Below, one piece after another: positions 27,966 to 41,665 of a DNA stretch of 64,000 bases. The notes under the pieces are model-generated. The model was not told the origin of the DNA. It saw only the letters and a list, made by a program, of their open reading frames with translations, and ran no database searches. Position 1 is the stretch's first letter. Each line of letters starts with the position of its first letter. A program made the position numbers and the translations under genes. The stretch is from contig JACBWW010000016.1 of NCBI GenBank assembly GCA_020086605.1, forward strand, positions 10,008,180 to 10,072,179, given 5' to 3'. This DNA comes from Lanius collurio (lineage: Eukaryota > Chordata > Aves > Passeriformes > Laniidae).

Positions 27966-28190
27966 TTTGATGTCGTAATCTGTGATTTGCGAAGGGTTCA
28001 GTGTCTGCTGTCGGTGACGTGACCGAGGTGCAGCCTGCGGCTTGGTGATCCTGTATTGGGCTGCGTGTTCTTAGCGCCTGCAGGTGAAAATAATGAACTG
28101 CAGCGCTGCTCTGCCCTAAGGTATCCTTTGGTAGAAAACTGTTCGGTCTCCTGAGTGTGGGGCTCGGTCGTTTGGGTTTTTTTTAAACGG
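27966..28190. promoter_or_regulatory. CpG-dense patch inside intron 1, possible alternative promoter or enhancer
   Basis: About 225 bp contain roughly a dozen CpG dinucleotides, whereas the flanking kilobases have almost none. It includes a GTGACGTGAC element (CRE/E-box-like). Two donor-like sites lie downstream on the + strand, CAG|GTGAAA near 28083 and AAG|GTATCC near 28120. This could be an intragenic promoter with an alternative first exon, an enhancer, or the remnant of a GC-rich repeat. Regulatory function is inferred only. Confidence 0.35.
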
Positions 28191-31100
28191 GAGCTGCTGT
28201 TATATTTCCATTAGTGTAAATATAAATTGAGTCGAGTGCAGCACTAGAGAATACTGATAGGTGAGTGCAGTGCAGTGCAGACTGTCTGGAGGGAGGCATC
28301 TGAAGAGTGTAGCCAGAGAAAACTGCTGAGCAGTTCGCTGCCTTTGGGTTTATACAGAGGTTGCAGGAAGGACTGTTGGCTATGAAACAATGTTAACGCT
28401 GGAAAGAAAATGGCTACCAGAAATCATTGCTGCTACAGTAGCAACATGGTGTGATTATTAATGTGCTGATTTCACTACTGTTAAACATATTGTGTGAGAT
28501 ACTGCCTTGAAGTAAAGGTGTCCTTAAAGGGAACAGATATTTTAATCTATTTAGAAGTTAGTGGATATGATCAGGCATTCTTGTTTTAGAATGCCAGTCT
28601 ATTTAGTGGAGAAATTAATTTCTATTAAATATTTTTTAAAACCTCATTACTGCCTTCTCTACACTAAAAAATTAGTTAATGGTTTTAAAGTTTAATAATA
28701 AGCAAAATGTCCCAATAAAATGACTTACGGGGGAAAAAAACAGTACAGAGATACTATTTCACAAAGTATGTTGTATTTGGTAACATAATTCTGGCTTTCT
28801 GAAGTTGGGCCCTGAGTGTTTTTTCTGTATGGAGCAAAGTTTTTGGGGTTTTTTTTAAGATTTTTTAAATACTTTGAGTTTGAAATAAGTATGCCCAGCC
28901 TAAATCCTGTTTGGAGATTTATAAATAAGGATCAAGATATATAAATAAGGGTCAGATTACAGAGTGTAATCTGCTTGGAAACTATTGTATTTTATTTCAT
29001 AAGGATGTAACTGTGTGCACTGTGCAGTAAACTTCTTACAGGTTTTCAATTAATAGATTGCAGTTACGTTGAGGAATTTCAGAGTTATTTTATGCAGTAT
29101 GTCAGGATAGGGATATGTCAAATTCAGTGAATGTGTGAAGAATAATTGGTGCATTTCTGTCTCTTACCAGGATTCCACAGGTGGAAGATTGACAGGTATG
29201 GACTGACAGTAAACTGTGTCTGCTCTTCATCAAAGTCCCATATGTGTGGTATGTTTTATACCTAGAGAAGATCCCATTCTTTTCTACTTTTTTCACCTTT
29301 TGGGGTTTTGGTGAAGTTCTGTGTCAGACTTCCTTGACTGAAAAGGCACTGGATTCATTCACTAGAGGGGCTGATAACTATTTACAGGCATGTGTGCCAA
29401 ATACGCATAATTAAAACTTTGAAGTTGTAGAAAAATGAGTAGTATGTGAAGGCATGTTTGAACTATAGAATGGTGTTGCTTAGTGATGCACAGAAGGGGA
29501 TGCACTAATTTGATGGACACAGTCTTAGCTTAAACTTTTTTTTTACTGTTATGCTTAACTTGGCCTGCTTCATGTTTTTATTAAAATTCTGTAGTTCTGG
29601 AGAAAGGAGAGGACACTACTACAGATGTCTAACATCACATTTTGGTGTTTTAAAAACAAGCCTTGAAATATAAGAGGCTATTTTCTTAAAATGAGCTGCC
29701 TCAGATGTTTCTAAAAGCTTGCCTTTTTGTTTTGTTTTTTTAAAGACAGAAAAAGCATGTTTTCTAATTAAGGCTTTTGGTTCCTTAGAAAGCACTTCAG
29801 TGATCAAGCTTTCCTAGTTTGTATTTTCAGTTACTTTTCAGCTGAGAGATGGGAGGTGCAAACTTGGACTAAAAGTTTTAAGGAACCATAATCAAATTTT
29901 TTATGAGGTAGGGAAGATGTCATGTAACTGTTTTCTGGAATACTTTTATACAGTGCTTACAGAGTATGTCACTGTATTGGCGAGATTTTGCTGACAGCAT
30001 AATTATTGGAGGTGTGTTCCGAGTCAAGGATGATGCCAAGGATGTGTACAGTGCCATAAGTAGTTTGGAGTGGAATGGAGAGATGATGTCATTCTGTGCT
30101 TTAAGCTTTCCCCATTTGAGAAAAGGTGTTATTTAAGGTATATAAGCGCAGCAAATGAAGAGCTAGTCCGTGTGGTCAAGCCTCTTGGCTGAAGGGTGAC
30201 TGAAAATGTTTGGATGTTTATTATGGAAGTGGTACGTTGTGCTATAGTTTAAATGGGTAAGGAAATTGTAAAGAACGTAAATTATTTCTCTGTAGCTTAT
30301 TGCTTATGGTAAATCTCATTGTGAAGAATGCTGTTCAATTTAGTTGGGTATTGATGGACTGTAAACTTTTCTATATCAATGATACTTAGAAAGTTGTGCT
30401 CATCTTAGCTGAGCGGGGAAACTGCATTGATAAGTAACCTTCAGAAACAACATGTTAGTATTTTCTCTTAAGGTCTTGAAATTATAAACGTTTTCAGGAC
30501 TCCCATCTTCAAACTGATGCATCCATTTAGTGCTTTTATGATGCTTTCATTTGTGTGTTGATTGTTACATATTTGCTTACTGGATAATGTATGCTCAAAG
30601 TAAATAGCTCTCAAATTGTTTGTTTCTTCTTGCTTCTCTGTAGACATCTTTGCATCTTTATAATGTGCCTGTTGTGTACATCTTTGAATGTATCATCTGA
30701 TCTGTTTAGTGGTAGAGATGAAAAATAGCCTTTTCTACCAATATTTTGTTAGTCCAAACTCATGCCTACCTAGAATACTTCTTGCTGTGATGACTTCTCA
30801 ATTTTTTTAATTTATGGTATGCACATTTTTGAAATAATAATTAAATCTTGTTTGACCTAACTGATGGTATAAACAGAGGTTCTTTTTTTCATTCAAGCTA
30901 CTCCCTTAGACTACTTTTTTCCCTGCTATGATACTCTTATTAATGTTGCATTCAACTACTTGTAATCTTGTTTGGACTGAAACAGCTTCTCAGTCTGAGG
31001 TATGATCAGTTGTGTTCATTTCCTATGCTGTCACACATTTCCTTGAAGTGCTTCACCATCCCATACAGAGTGTTGTCAAAAAGCAAAACTTTCTACAAGT

Positions 31101-34100
31101 AGAAAAAATGAGAGCTTTCAACATTTCCACGTGAAAGCCCTACCACAGCTTTGGGGACTGTGCATATGGCTTTTACTGTGATGAATAGAAAAAGGAAGAA
31201 CTGTAACTTCTTTGAACTGTTTTTCAGATAACTCTCAAAATCTAGCAGGAGATTCAAAATGCAAGAGGCAGAGTTCTTGCAGTCCCTTGCTTGCTTTTGT
31301 TCACTCACTGCGGATTCTTTGAAGTCAGAAGTATCTCCAGTAAAAAGACTTAAATGTTGTCTCTTTATGTTATAAAGTGTTAAGCTTTTGCTTAATTTGG
31401 CTTCTGGGTAATTCAGGCTTTAGTATAGTACTTGCTCTTAAGTATTGCTGTTCATTAACTATTTTAAGGAGAGTGATTATTATTTTTTCTTTACAAATTT
31501 AATTTTGGTAAGTAGGATTGTAGCATATATAATTCAGTCGGTTAAACTACAGTTGGAATAGCATAGATTGAGAGATTCTACAAATCTGAAAAGGGTACTA
31601 ATTTTGTAGTTTTAGAACACTTCATGTTTAAATTCAAATTATTATTTAATCTACACTGATGTTAGTTCTAGATATTTGTGGGTACTGAATGTAGATTAAG
31701 TTGTTTTTATACTTTTTAAATAGAAATCAAAGCTCTTTCTGCAAATAGAAAGCAGGAAACTACATTTTGTACAGACAAGGTCATTGCTGACTACTTGTTT
31801 GGAAAATGGTGGTATAAGCTTGTATTTAAAGAGCTTTTCAGCTCTGTTAACTGATGTAGGAGACTCACATCAGCTAAGTTCTTGCCTTTTCAGTCCTCTT
31901 CTGAAATTACTTTATTCCTGATACTGTATGTACAGTTTTGGCATGGACTTCTGGGTTTCTTGTAATAGCCTTTTTTTAGAGTAATCTCTGCTTTCTGCTG
32001 GCTGTTTTTTCCTGCATTGATATTTAGAATTGTTAGATTTTTATAAGATGATAGATGTTTTCCAGAGCTGCATCAGATACTAGAATGAAATTTATTCAAG
32101 CCCTACCCCCCTGCTTTTGAATTTAATGCTGGGATGGTCATATCCTAATAAATGTAGCTTCTACTCTTGACTAACTAATCAATTTTTCTAAGCCATGAAG
32201 TCAAAGACTACAGTTGCAAGCCTTTTGCTATGTTATGTCAAGCTGTTGGAATTGACTGTTTAGCCACAGTTTATATCCACAAAAATAGTTTGTGTAGTAC
32301 AGTTATTCTAGTCTTTGTTTCTTCCTCTTTCTTCCTTCCCACACAGGTATAATCAGCTATAGGGGCAAAAGCTGGTTTTGTGTTAAACAACTACACACAG
32401 CAAAACAAAAACCATCGAACAAACCTCCTGAAAAACTTCCACGTGAATTTCATTCCTGGCTGCAGCCCTGCTGGGAGAAGGTGGCAGTTAAAGGTGGTTG
32501 TGTCTTTTCCCAGATACATGTAAATGTCAGTTTTAACACAGATCTGTTATTAGTAAGGGCAGCATAGTAAATAAATGGATCAAAACTTGTCAGGATTACA
32601 GCAAATTTTACTTAGAAGTTGTGCACTTTTACATTCTAGTTTTTCTTAAACATTTTCCTCAGAGAGGGAGGGGTGTGTTGTTAGGAGATACTTTATTATA
32701 GCAACAGTTTTCAGGCCATCTTTTTTTTTAGTATCACTGGAGGTGCACTTGTGATTGCTCTCATCTCCACCATTTCAGTTTTCTTCCACTTCCTGTTCAC
32801 TGCCCTTATCAGAACAGGCAGCTGCTTATCAATAATCAGAAGCCTGACCATTTTACAGCAGTCTTTTTTCCCTGCTGTGGTCCCCCTTCTCACTCTTTGA
32901 ATATCAAGGCCTCCAGGTGAATGCTGTGTAGCTACATTTCTTACTCAATCCTGCATCCCTTTTGATGCTGTCTTTTATTACCTGGTATTCGAGAGTGAAT
33001 TTCATTCTCACTTCCTTTCCTGATAAGGAGAATTAAGAGAGGCAAATTGGAGCAAAAACATTTATGATGTTGAAATCTTTCCCTTTCCCTTAGGAAATTT
33101 TTGGAGAACTGCCTTTCTCGAATCTGGTGGTAAAGAATGTCAGGTTCTCAGCTATTTCAAATGTCATCATCCTTGAAATGAATAGTAGGTGTTGGAGTTT
33201 GATTGTGCTGGAGTGAGAGGAATCTTACTTGACAGCAGAAAGATCTTTGAGAGGAGAGCTGAGTGCTGGTTAAACACCATAGGTGGATGGCTTTAAACAG
33301 TGTCAATACTGTCAGTAGTTTGGGCTAAAATCTGGTGTCTTGTGGACTATGTTACCTTCATTAAGATGTTTGCATGACACTGCAAGCACCATCTCCTTTT
33401 GGGTGGAGCTTTGTACAACAGAGGGTTTGAAATACCAAAAAGGGGAGTTAATTCTGCAGGGCCTTCTGCAGGGCTGCAGTGACCAGCCCTTTGGTCCTTC
33501 AGCAGTTTACTTGCTGGCAATCTTTGTGAAATGTGTGACCTCTCCTTCAGCTGGACAATATCCAAATTATGATGGTCCATCTTCTCTTTTTCCCTCTGTA
33601 CCAGATGTAGAATAATAACCCCAGATTTATCCCCAGAGTGTTTTGTGAGCTCCCTGTGATCCAAAGAATACTGAAATGCAAGCGTACTTGCATTTAAGTT
33701 TTCTGTGAAGTGGACATTGAATGAGTACAAGAGTGCATGCCCTCTAGAGAGATGGTGCAGGGTAAGACTTCCCGTTTTATGTCAACAAAGTAAATTGATT
33801 GGTCCAAAGTAAAGTGTTCCTATGGAAAAGCTGTTAGAGAGAGTAGGGGGTGGTATGACACTATACTGCAGAATAACCCCAGTGATCTAGAGTTGTCTGG
33901 GCTCAATCCTTTGATGGAGAGATTCTGTCTGCGCTTGAGTCACAAGCCATTAAATGTATGTTGAGAACAGTTATTGCTAGTTTTTAATTAATTGCAGTGT
34001 TTGGAAGATGTGGGTGTTGATGCCAGTTTGTACGGGTGCAGTTGTTCTTAATAAGAGAAATGTTAGACTGCTGGTGTCTCTGCCCAGCCAAAGTGCATAG

Positions 34101-35481
34101 GCTTACTGAGATGTCTGGTTTAGTGCTCCCTGTAATGTTTGACCATGTAAAGCCATGACCACTGACCTTCTTTCTCATTTTTGAAGGGTGTTTTGACTCT
34201 TCATGTATGGAGGTGTGGGCATATAACTGTAGCTTTACATTTACTTTCTGTAACATACAGTAGAGCTCCACTGCTGTTGGAAAGTAACACTTCTGCTTCT
34301 CTAGATGAATGGAATATTACTTTAAAACCTGACTAAAGAATTCTATTTTTTATGTAATCTAATTTGTGAAATGAGTATGTATATTGAATAACATTCACAC
34401 ATAAAGCTACAGTTTAACGTGATACTTGGGACACGATCCCGGGGCTGGGGAAAGGACCTCAAATACTTATATTGTTTCTTTATATTGTCCAGTCAGACTT
34501 TTTTGAAAGGTCTGTCTTCCCTTACTATCTGTCTTTGTAATTTGGGCAAGTGGCTTTAAGACAGTTGCAGGTTGGTTGGGGAACTCTGAGTCAAAGAGCT
34601 GTGTGTGAATAAAATGAGGTAAGTAATTGTTGCCAGTATGTGAGGATAGTTACCTCATTCAGAGTCAGTTTTGATGATGCCTAAACATTTAGTCTAGATA
34701 AAAATAACCTACCCTTTCTGTAAAGCTTTATGCTAGTAGTTGTGTCTTCATTAGTAGACGCAGTTTTACAGAGGTACCGTACCCAAATCCATTCTTGGTT
34801 TTGTGCAGCTTCTCCGTGGTTTTTGGAGTCTTTTCCAAATTTCCAAGTAGGAAGTGAAAAATGTCCTTGTATAGTTATTTCTAAAGATACATGAGCGAAA
34901 CAAGTTCATCTGACATGGGCCAGCTTTTGTGAAGACAAAGGAATTACGATTTTTAAATGGGCCAGCTAACCTTAGAATAATAAACAGAACTTTGCCCTAG
35001 AAAAGGTGAGGAATTAGAAAGGCCCAGGCTTAAAGTCCTCCAACACCTAATCTCAGATATGTTGATCATTTTTGCTAAAAAGATTTTTTAAAAGCTTTCA
35101 TTTATAACCATTTCCGTGTATCATTCCTCATTCAGGGAACTTAAGATAGCTTAGTTTGAAGGCACTAGCAGCAAATGCAGAGATTTTCTTGCCATGCAAC
35201 TTCTTTTCTCCTGTTCTGCCTACTTAGTTTAATAGCATGTGTATATTTGATACAACTTTTTGGTAGATTTTTTAATTAGAATGCCAGTAGCTATGTTATT
35301 TAGAAATTACGCGTGTCTGAGAGAAGAGCACTGGAATGTTGATGTCCTACCCTGAGAAGGAAAAGAATATTTTGTAGCTGTGGATTTCTTACCTCTCTGC
35401 TTTGCTTGTCTTATTTGGTAATCTGGGACACAAGCAAAAAACAATGACAGCTGTACAACAAGCTCTTGTTTTATTTTGCAG

Positions 35482-35537
35482 GTTTGTTTTAATGTGGAAG
35501 TGGATCTTACAGCATAATGTAAATCAAACAAGCAAAG
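35482..35537 (+). other. ZNF644 exon 2 (56 nt), relic of the human N-terminal coding exon
   Basis: Bounded by a good acceptor (ttgttttattttgcag) and a consensus donor (CAAAG|GTGAGT). From the ATG at 35492 it reads MWKWILQHNVNQTSK, which aligns with the first residues of human ZNF644 as I remember them (MRSFLQQDVNKTKSR): the shared core is LQ, VN and T at matching positions, in the same place before the conserved NVLNG of exon 3. The exon leaves one base after the last codon, whereas exon 3 needs two, so the joined frame reaches TAA at 49182-49184. It therefore acts here as 5' leader with a short upstream ORF. The ATG context is weak (T at -3, T at +4). Confidence 0.75.
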
Positions 35538-37489
35538 GTGAGTAGGAGTTTTGCATTGGTGGGTTTTTTCCCCAAAAAATGGCATTGGCATATACTGCTA
35601 AACATGCAAAAAAGTGGTCAGTGAAAATTCACTTGAAATTTGTATCTCTATTACTGTAATGTATGCAGTGTATGTACTGTAATGGTGCAATTTTACTTCT
35701 ATGAAACTAAAAGAGGAACAAAAGATATTGCCCCATTATTTAATATTATGATGATAGTTGTTTTTCTTCCATAAATTACTATAGTCAAAAAGCTCTCAAG
35801 GCATTCTGCTACCTGTAGAGAGCCACAATTGTGAGTGCTTCAAATTAATTTTGTTCTTCACATATTATCCACCTGGTTCCAAAGTACTGAGAGTGTACTT
35901 TGCACTGTAAAAGCAGCATGTTAAACTTGCACTTCCTGTATTAATAAATAACTATGGGAAATTTGACCAACAATCAGAATAGCATTTCAAGTTTTAAATA
36001 ATGAAATTATGTTGGAATTTCCCCTCCTTTTCAGTCCTTAGGAACCCATTTGCAAGCTATTTGAAGGACAAAGTATATGGAGATTTACTGCTGGCAGACC
36101 TTAAGTGTCCATTTGCAATTGCAAAGTGTCCATCTAGGAAGAATTTTCTGTTCTGACATTTTCCTCCTTCCCCCCACCCCCTTCTTCTGTTATTTTGAGA
36201 AAAAGAATTTAGATCAGTAGGTTTTTGCTCTTCCATTTACTTGCTACTCCAGGAATAATTTGAACTATAAAATGAATCTCTTTGTCATATAATTATATGA
36301 AGCATGTAAAAAAGAGTTTTAACCTGTTTTAACTTAAGTCTTTCAAGAGAATCTTTAGGTAAAACCCCACAGTTCAATAAATTCTCTACTTTGGAGACAT
36401 GGCGTGATGTCTCTGGTACAGAGGCTTCTGTAACCAGCCAAAGCTGTCTCCTCATGTTTCCTGCTTGCTGTTTGACTAATGTGCCATCTCAGAATGTAGC
36501 TGCTTGCAGTGACTTAATACTTTGAAGAGGTGAGAGGGAGATCCCATTTGCTTAAATAAGCTTGTTCCTGAATTCCAAACTCCAGTTAATATGTAGACTT
36601 AATATTGCCCTGAAATTGTAGTGTGTGCATTTTAAAAGACATGAACTGCTTTGTTCGTATCTTCTGTTCCACTAAGGCTTCTTCAGAGCTATTGCTGTCA
36701 ACTTTAAAATACTGGTTATAGAAGAGTGCTTTGTGGGGAATTTAAAATAACTCTTCTGTTGAGTGTTGATCTTTTGTATAATGTATAACTGATTCAGCAT
36801 TTTGATTATGAATTGTCTTCTGAACTATGAACAATTAAAAGTAACGTCTACTGCATGCATATACTTATGTGTAGAGGATGTTTACTGCCGTAGTCTGAGT
36901 TTGCTGCTTTCTGGAATGTGCTTTGAGAAAACGAATGTAACTCTGCCAAAGGAAATAGTTCATCTGAGAGTGAGTGTAAAACAAGAATTGTGGCTAGGAA
37001 ATGGACTTGAATTAACAGTAAAATTCAAGCTGTTCTTCTGCCTGCTAATGCTTTCGTTATTTAATGCTTGACATTTACATTCTGTTTCTTTTTAATTTAC
37101 TTGTTACCTAATTACTGGTTTAAATACAGAAAATTAATTGAAAAGTCTAATGTATAACTAAATGTGTTTTTTAAGCATGAAGTCTTCTGAATGGTGATTA
37201 TCTGTGTTTAGTAGGAAAAAGCTGGTCTCTGATGAGAAATTCTGTAGTATTGCATTCGCAGCGAGAGGACAGAAAAATGTATAAAAGAATAAATGGAAAC
37301 AGTGTAATGACATTTGATCAGTATTGTTATTGCTTGGAGGAGATCTTGAAATTCCCAGAGTTCAGTAAAAATGACAACTGAATAGTCAGTAAATCAATGG
37401 AATTATTGTGCTTTATTAGGGAACAAAACAAAAACCAGATCTGGTTCTACAAATTTGTGGTGCAGTATACTTGCATTGCATTGCAATGT

Positions 37490-37615
37490 ATATTGCTTCT
37501 TGAGTACTGGTCTAGTCCTGTGACTGAAAAACAGCATAGCAGAGCTGAAGAAAGTTCAGAGACGGGCAGCAGGGATGACTGAAAGAGTTCATTTTCAGGA
37601 ACAACCTGCATTTCC
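37490..37615 (+). mobile_element. Short CR1 LINE fragment, plus orientation
   Basis: The segment 'ctgaagaaagttcagagacg' and the bases after it translate as LKKVQRRAAGMTERV, close to the conserved CR1 block after the reverse transcriptase (I-L-E-R-V-Q-R-R-A-T-K-M-I-K). Just upstream, L-E-Y-W in another frame matches the L-E-Y-C block, so a frameshift lies between them. Only about 120 bp are recognisable. Confidence 0.5.
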
Positions 37616-40600
37616 CAACTGCCTCTGTCTTCAGTACTCATGAAGGTAGTGGCTGCAGCATCCTACAGACTTCGAAACAATAAATTTCACTCCCACAGCT
37701 CAGTGCAGTTACCTTTTTGTGTAAGCTTATGTCTTTTAAAGCAAGAGTTGAAAATGTGATTTAATGATTTGCTCGAGCGTTTTTCTTGTACACTTGACCA
37801 CAATGCATTTCCTGATGACCCTGCTAGTGTGCTTTCCATGTAGGGTTTGTTGGTTTGGTGTGGGGTTTTTTGGTTTTTTTTTTTTTTTTTTGGTAAAAGG
37901 TTTGGAGTTTTGTTTTCCGAATTTCAAATCATTCACTTTTCTAAGGCAAATATAAAAGATATCATATCCTGACTTTTGAAAATAAATCAAGAAATACGTT
38001 ACTAGTTAAAAACACACAGGTATAAGATACTGTTTACAAACAGTGAATATACTTTATTGTGGTAACTGTAGTATTCTTAAATTTTCTGATTTACAGACTG
38101 CATAGGGGAGAATCTGTCTTCTTTTACATATAGGGGAAAGTTAGGAAAAAATAAGCTTGGTCTGAATGTGTTAAAAGTGCAGTGGGCCACACTTCTGTGT
38201 AGCAGGATAGGTTGCAGAAGGTAGATGATTCTGTGTACAGTGAAGTGCGATCATATTTTTTTAAGCATTTTAGATACCAGGAAGAACTAAACTTGCTTCC
38301 AGAAACTGCCTTGAGTGTATTTAGTATTGCTTTACCTAAAACTAGAAGGATGTAGTTAGTGAATAGTAGTACCATGAATACTGAAGAAGGATATGTTATA
38401 TACAGAATTCTGCACGGGATAAATTTTAGTATGTGGGATTTTTGTTTCTTTGGCTCAGAAAAGGATCTCATATAATTTTTATCTTGCTCTTATTATCCTG
38501 GTAACATGAAGTTGAATTTTCTGCCATTAAATCACTTCTGGCGATGACTTTATTTGTTTAAATTAAAAAAAAAAAAAAAAAGAAACAAAACCCAAGTATT
38601 GGTGGCCTGACCTGAGCTTTTCTTCTCACTTATATTTTTCTGGTCATGTACAGTATTACATAGGTTTGGGCCTTTTAAAAGCTGTGATTTTGTGTTTTCA
38701 TCAGCAAGCATGGTAACTTTCTCCAAGTCAGCAGAATTTTTTGGTCTTAATCTGAAAAGGTACAAGATGGCTTTTTTTGCCTTACCTGGTACTGCTACTT
38801 AGAATCCTAGCTAGAATACTAGCTTTTAAAATCCCTGATCACTGAAAGAACATAGAGGATGAGAGCTAGTTTCCTTATGAGGATGAGTGAATATCACTAA
38901 TGTAGTTCATTACGCTAAGGTTCTAAATTAAATTAGTAAAAGCACAATGCTTGTTTCAGCTAGTGTTTTTGTAATTGGGAAACTATCATGCTTTAGAAGT
39001 GAAAAATCTCTCTACGTTAGCAGGAGATACAGTCTTAAAAGTTGTGATAACATTAACATTTGTACAGCAAGTGGTTATCAGCCAAAAAAGCAAAAATCAT
39101 GAGAAACTGCTAGATGTGTTTCAGGTCATGCTGGATAAAAAGAATGACAACTTTTATTCAATATAACGGGAAATAAGGTCAGAATTGTTTTAAGTTGTGT
39201 AGCATTAATTGGGTTAAACGGTTCCTAATACCATCTTCTGGAAAGTCACACTGTTAATCCATTATGCAGTATTGTTTTGTTGTCATTCATGTTTTCATCT
39301 GTGATTTGTTGGATTGACACTTCACAACAAGTTCATGCAGTTAACTAACAATATCATTTAATTAACTTGAGAAATATTCCTGTAAAAATAGTCAAATATA
39401 CCTGATTTCTAGAAATTCTTCCCAGTCTGATTGTGATCTTTACATACTAAAGGAAGTAGATTGAGTGGGTAACATATCCAGATAACAAACTGGATATTTA
39501 TACCTTAAGAGGTCTCTTAGGTCAGTTACTGAATTTGCTTTTTCTGAAGTTTGAGATTGTGGTGAAAATAAGATGTCTCTGGTGATACAGTTGTAATCAT
39601 TGGGGGTTTGCATAAAATTACATAAAACACCTAATTGTTTTATTGATATATATTGGATTTGTATTGTAAAAAAAAGGTTCTTTACCCAGCTGCTTACAGG
39701 CGGTATCTGAACAAAGGGACTGAATTATTGGAAAAACCTTTGTTTTACATTGAAGATCAGTTTTAGATTTGGATATCTGGGTTCTCCTTTGATTGATTTT
39801 TAAATGTCTTGGGTTAGCAGAGCATTGCTTGTATTTGGCAGCTGCAGGAATGTTTTCCAGTTCTGTATGCTCTACACGTGGGAAATAATTGGATTTGCAT
39901 ACCGATTTTCACCACCACTTGGTGGCAGTACCTGGCTTCAAAAGGACTTGTCTCTGAGCAGATAAGGTGCCTGATCCTGTAAAACTATAGGTTAAGAGGG
40001 AGTAATTAGTTTTTAAATTTCTAGAAGTTAGTTATGTGTTTTAGAAATGAAAATACTTTTTATTTAACCTACTGGAAGGATTTATATTTGTATGTCTCTA
40101 TGGAAAATCTAGCTGTCATGTCTAATATGTAATTTAAGAGTATTGCTTGTGTTAATAGTATTCTCAGAAGATGTATTTAATGTTCCCCAGTTGAATTATT
40201 TTAGCATTTACTTCTAGCATTTTGCTTTGATTGAGTAGTTTAGTTCAAGTAATTTTAGAAGATAAAATTTACTTCATGGTAGTATTCTTTATAGTGCTGC
40301 ATTCTGCAGTTAAATGGAGGACTGTCAAAGCTTCTTTTTTGCCTTATGAAATGTTCTCTACATTTTTACTTTTTTATTTGTTCATACAGATTTTAGAGAA
40401 AGATTCCTCAGTGGATTTTTCTGTCGACAAAGCTAGTAAAAGTTGGAGCCCTTAGTCATAGTTGTCGCCCAGCCTTTTGAACTGCATGACAAAGTGGTTG
40501 ATAAAGTGTGAAAGAAGGAACTTGGGGGAGTTGAAGAAGGCAGCAGGTGTTTAAACTGGCTTTGCTGTGAAGAAAACCATAATTCCAATGAATAGCACAG

Positions 40601-41389
40601 TAATTTGACAGTATGTGATGCCATGTTGAAAATACCTCCTCTTCTCTGCAAGCCAAAAATCTCATGCAATGGTCAGCAGGTCCTTTCATTTTAGTATTAT
40701 GTGCCATGTAAGGACTGTAATGGTGAACTTAAAGTCTGGAAAAGTGCAGATAACTTTCCTAAACATGGTGTCCCTGTGAGATGTCTCACTGTGACTGGAG
40801 ATGAACATGGCTGGGGACACTGGGTTCTGTAAGGAGAAAACACACTGTATTGCCTGAAGAGCCGACACTGAGAAGCCTCTCTGACGTGGGACACATCAAA
40901 AAGGTATTTAAGTATATTGTGGTGAAGAAGAGGGATTCATCCTGTATAAAATCTATGTTTGTAGAAATACGACTAGAAAATGAGGTGGGTGCAGGTGCAG
41001 GTTTATAAATTTGAGTGTGAAAATACTACTCTACTTAGTGATAATATTATTTTATTTAGTGAGACGACTCTGGAAAACAGGATCACTGGAAGAGAGGTAG
41101 AAGGGAGAGGATCATCAAATTATAGGTTTGCTGTCAATTTATTCTGCATAACATGGGATAAAGGGAACGTGCTTTTACCGTATGCCTAATAATTTTCATG
41201 TCATTTTCTTCAGCTTTCAGAATGATAAATTCAAAGTTGGTAGTTGTAAACTTTTTCAAATTAATGTACTTTAGTGCCTGTATTGATGATATTTTGAAAT
41301 TGAAAAATTGTGGATAGTCTGAGCACATGGAGCACTCTAAAGAGGACTAAAGTAAGCTAGAGTTGGGATACTGTGTGGCAAAGTGTACT

Positions 41390-41665
41390 AAAAACAGAAT
41401 CACAGTGTAACTGAGTTTGGGAGGAACCTGTAGCAATCTTGTCCTGTCCCTCTGTCTGTTTTATTGAGGTCCCTCTCAGTAGCATCACAACCTGCTTGTA
41501 TATCAGTCTTGTGTGATCAGCAGCCTTGCCAAAGGTGCCTTCTGCCCCATCATCCATGTCACTAATGAAGATGTTGAACAGTGTGGGACCTCGTACTGGC
41601 TCCAGGGTACAGCTTTAGTTCCTGGCCATGCACACTCTGTACCACTGATCACAACCATTAATTTT
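41390..41665 (-). mobile_element. CR1 LINE 3'-end fragment, minus orientation
   Basis: The left end 'cagaatcaca' is the reverse complement of the CR1 3' terminal repeat region, and the body contains antisense CR1 text such as 'gtcactaatgaagatgttga' (near 41559) and 'ccactgatcacaaccatt'. It is 5'-truncated, about 275 bp long, with many substitutions. Insertions of this kind are typical for birds and other sauropsids. Confidence 0.85.

Larger units (their letters stand above)
15973..35481 (+). other. ZNF644 intron 1
   Basis: A 19.5 kb intron from the GTAAGT donor of exon 1 to the acceptor 'ttgttttattttgcag' before exon 2. No other convincing gene lies inside. It contains the right half of the CpG island (to about 16.7 kb), a (GTTTT)n microsatellite at 17981, an A/T-only stretch at 19.79-19.84 kb, a C-rich tract at 24.09 kb, an interspersed repeat at 26.6 kb and a CpG-dense patch at 28.0-28.2 kb. 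The rest is AT-rich sequence in which I see nothing specific. Confidence 0.75.

Noticed and set aside
34947..35007. Possible exon ending at AAAAG|GTGAGG
   Set aside because: Only about 30 nt, weak acceptor, no coding match; the homologous exon 2 is clearly at 35482-35537.
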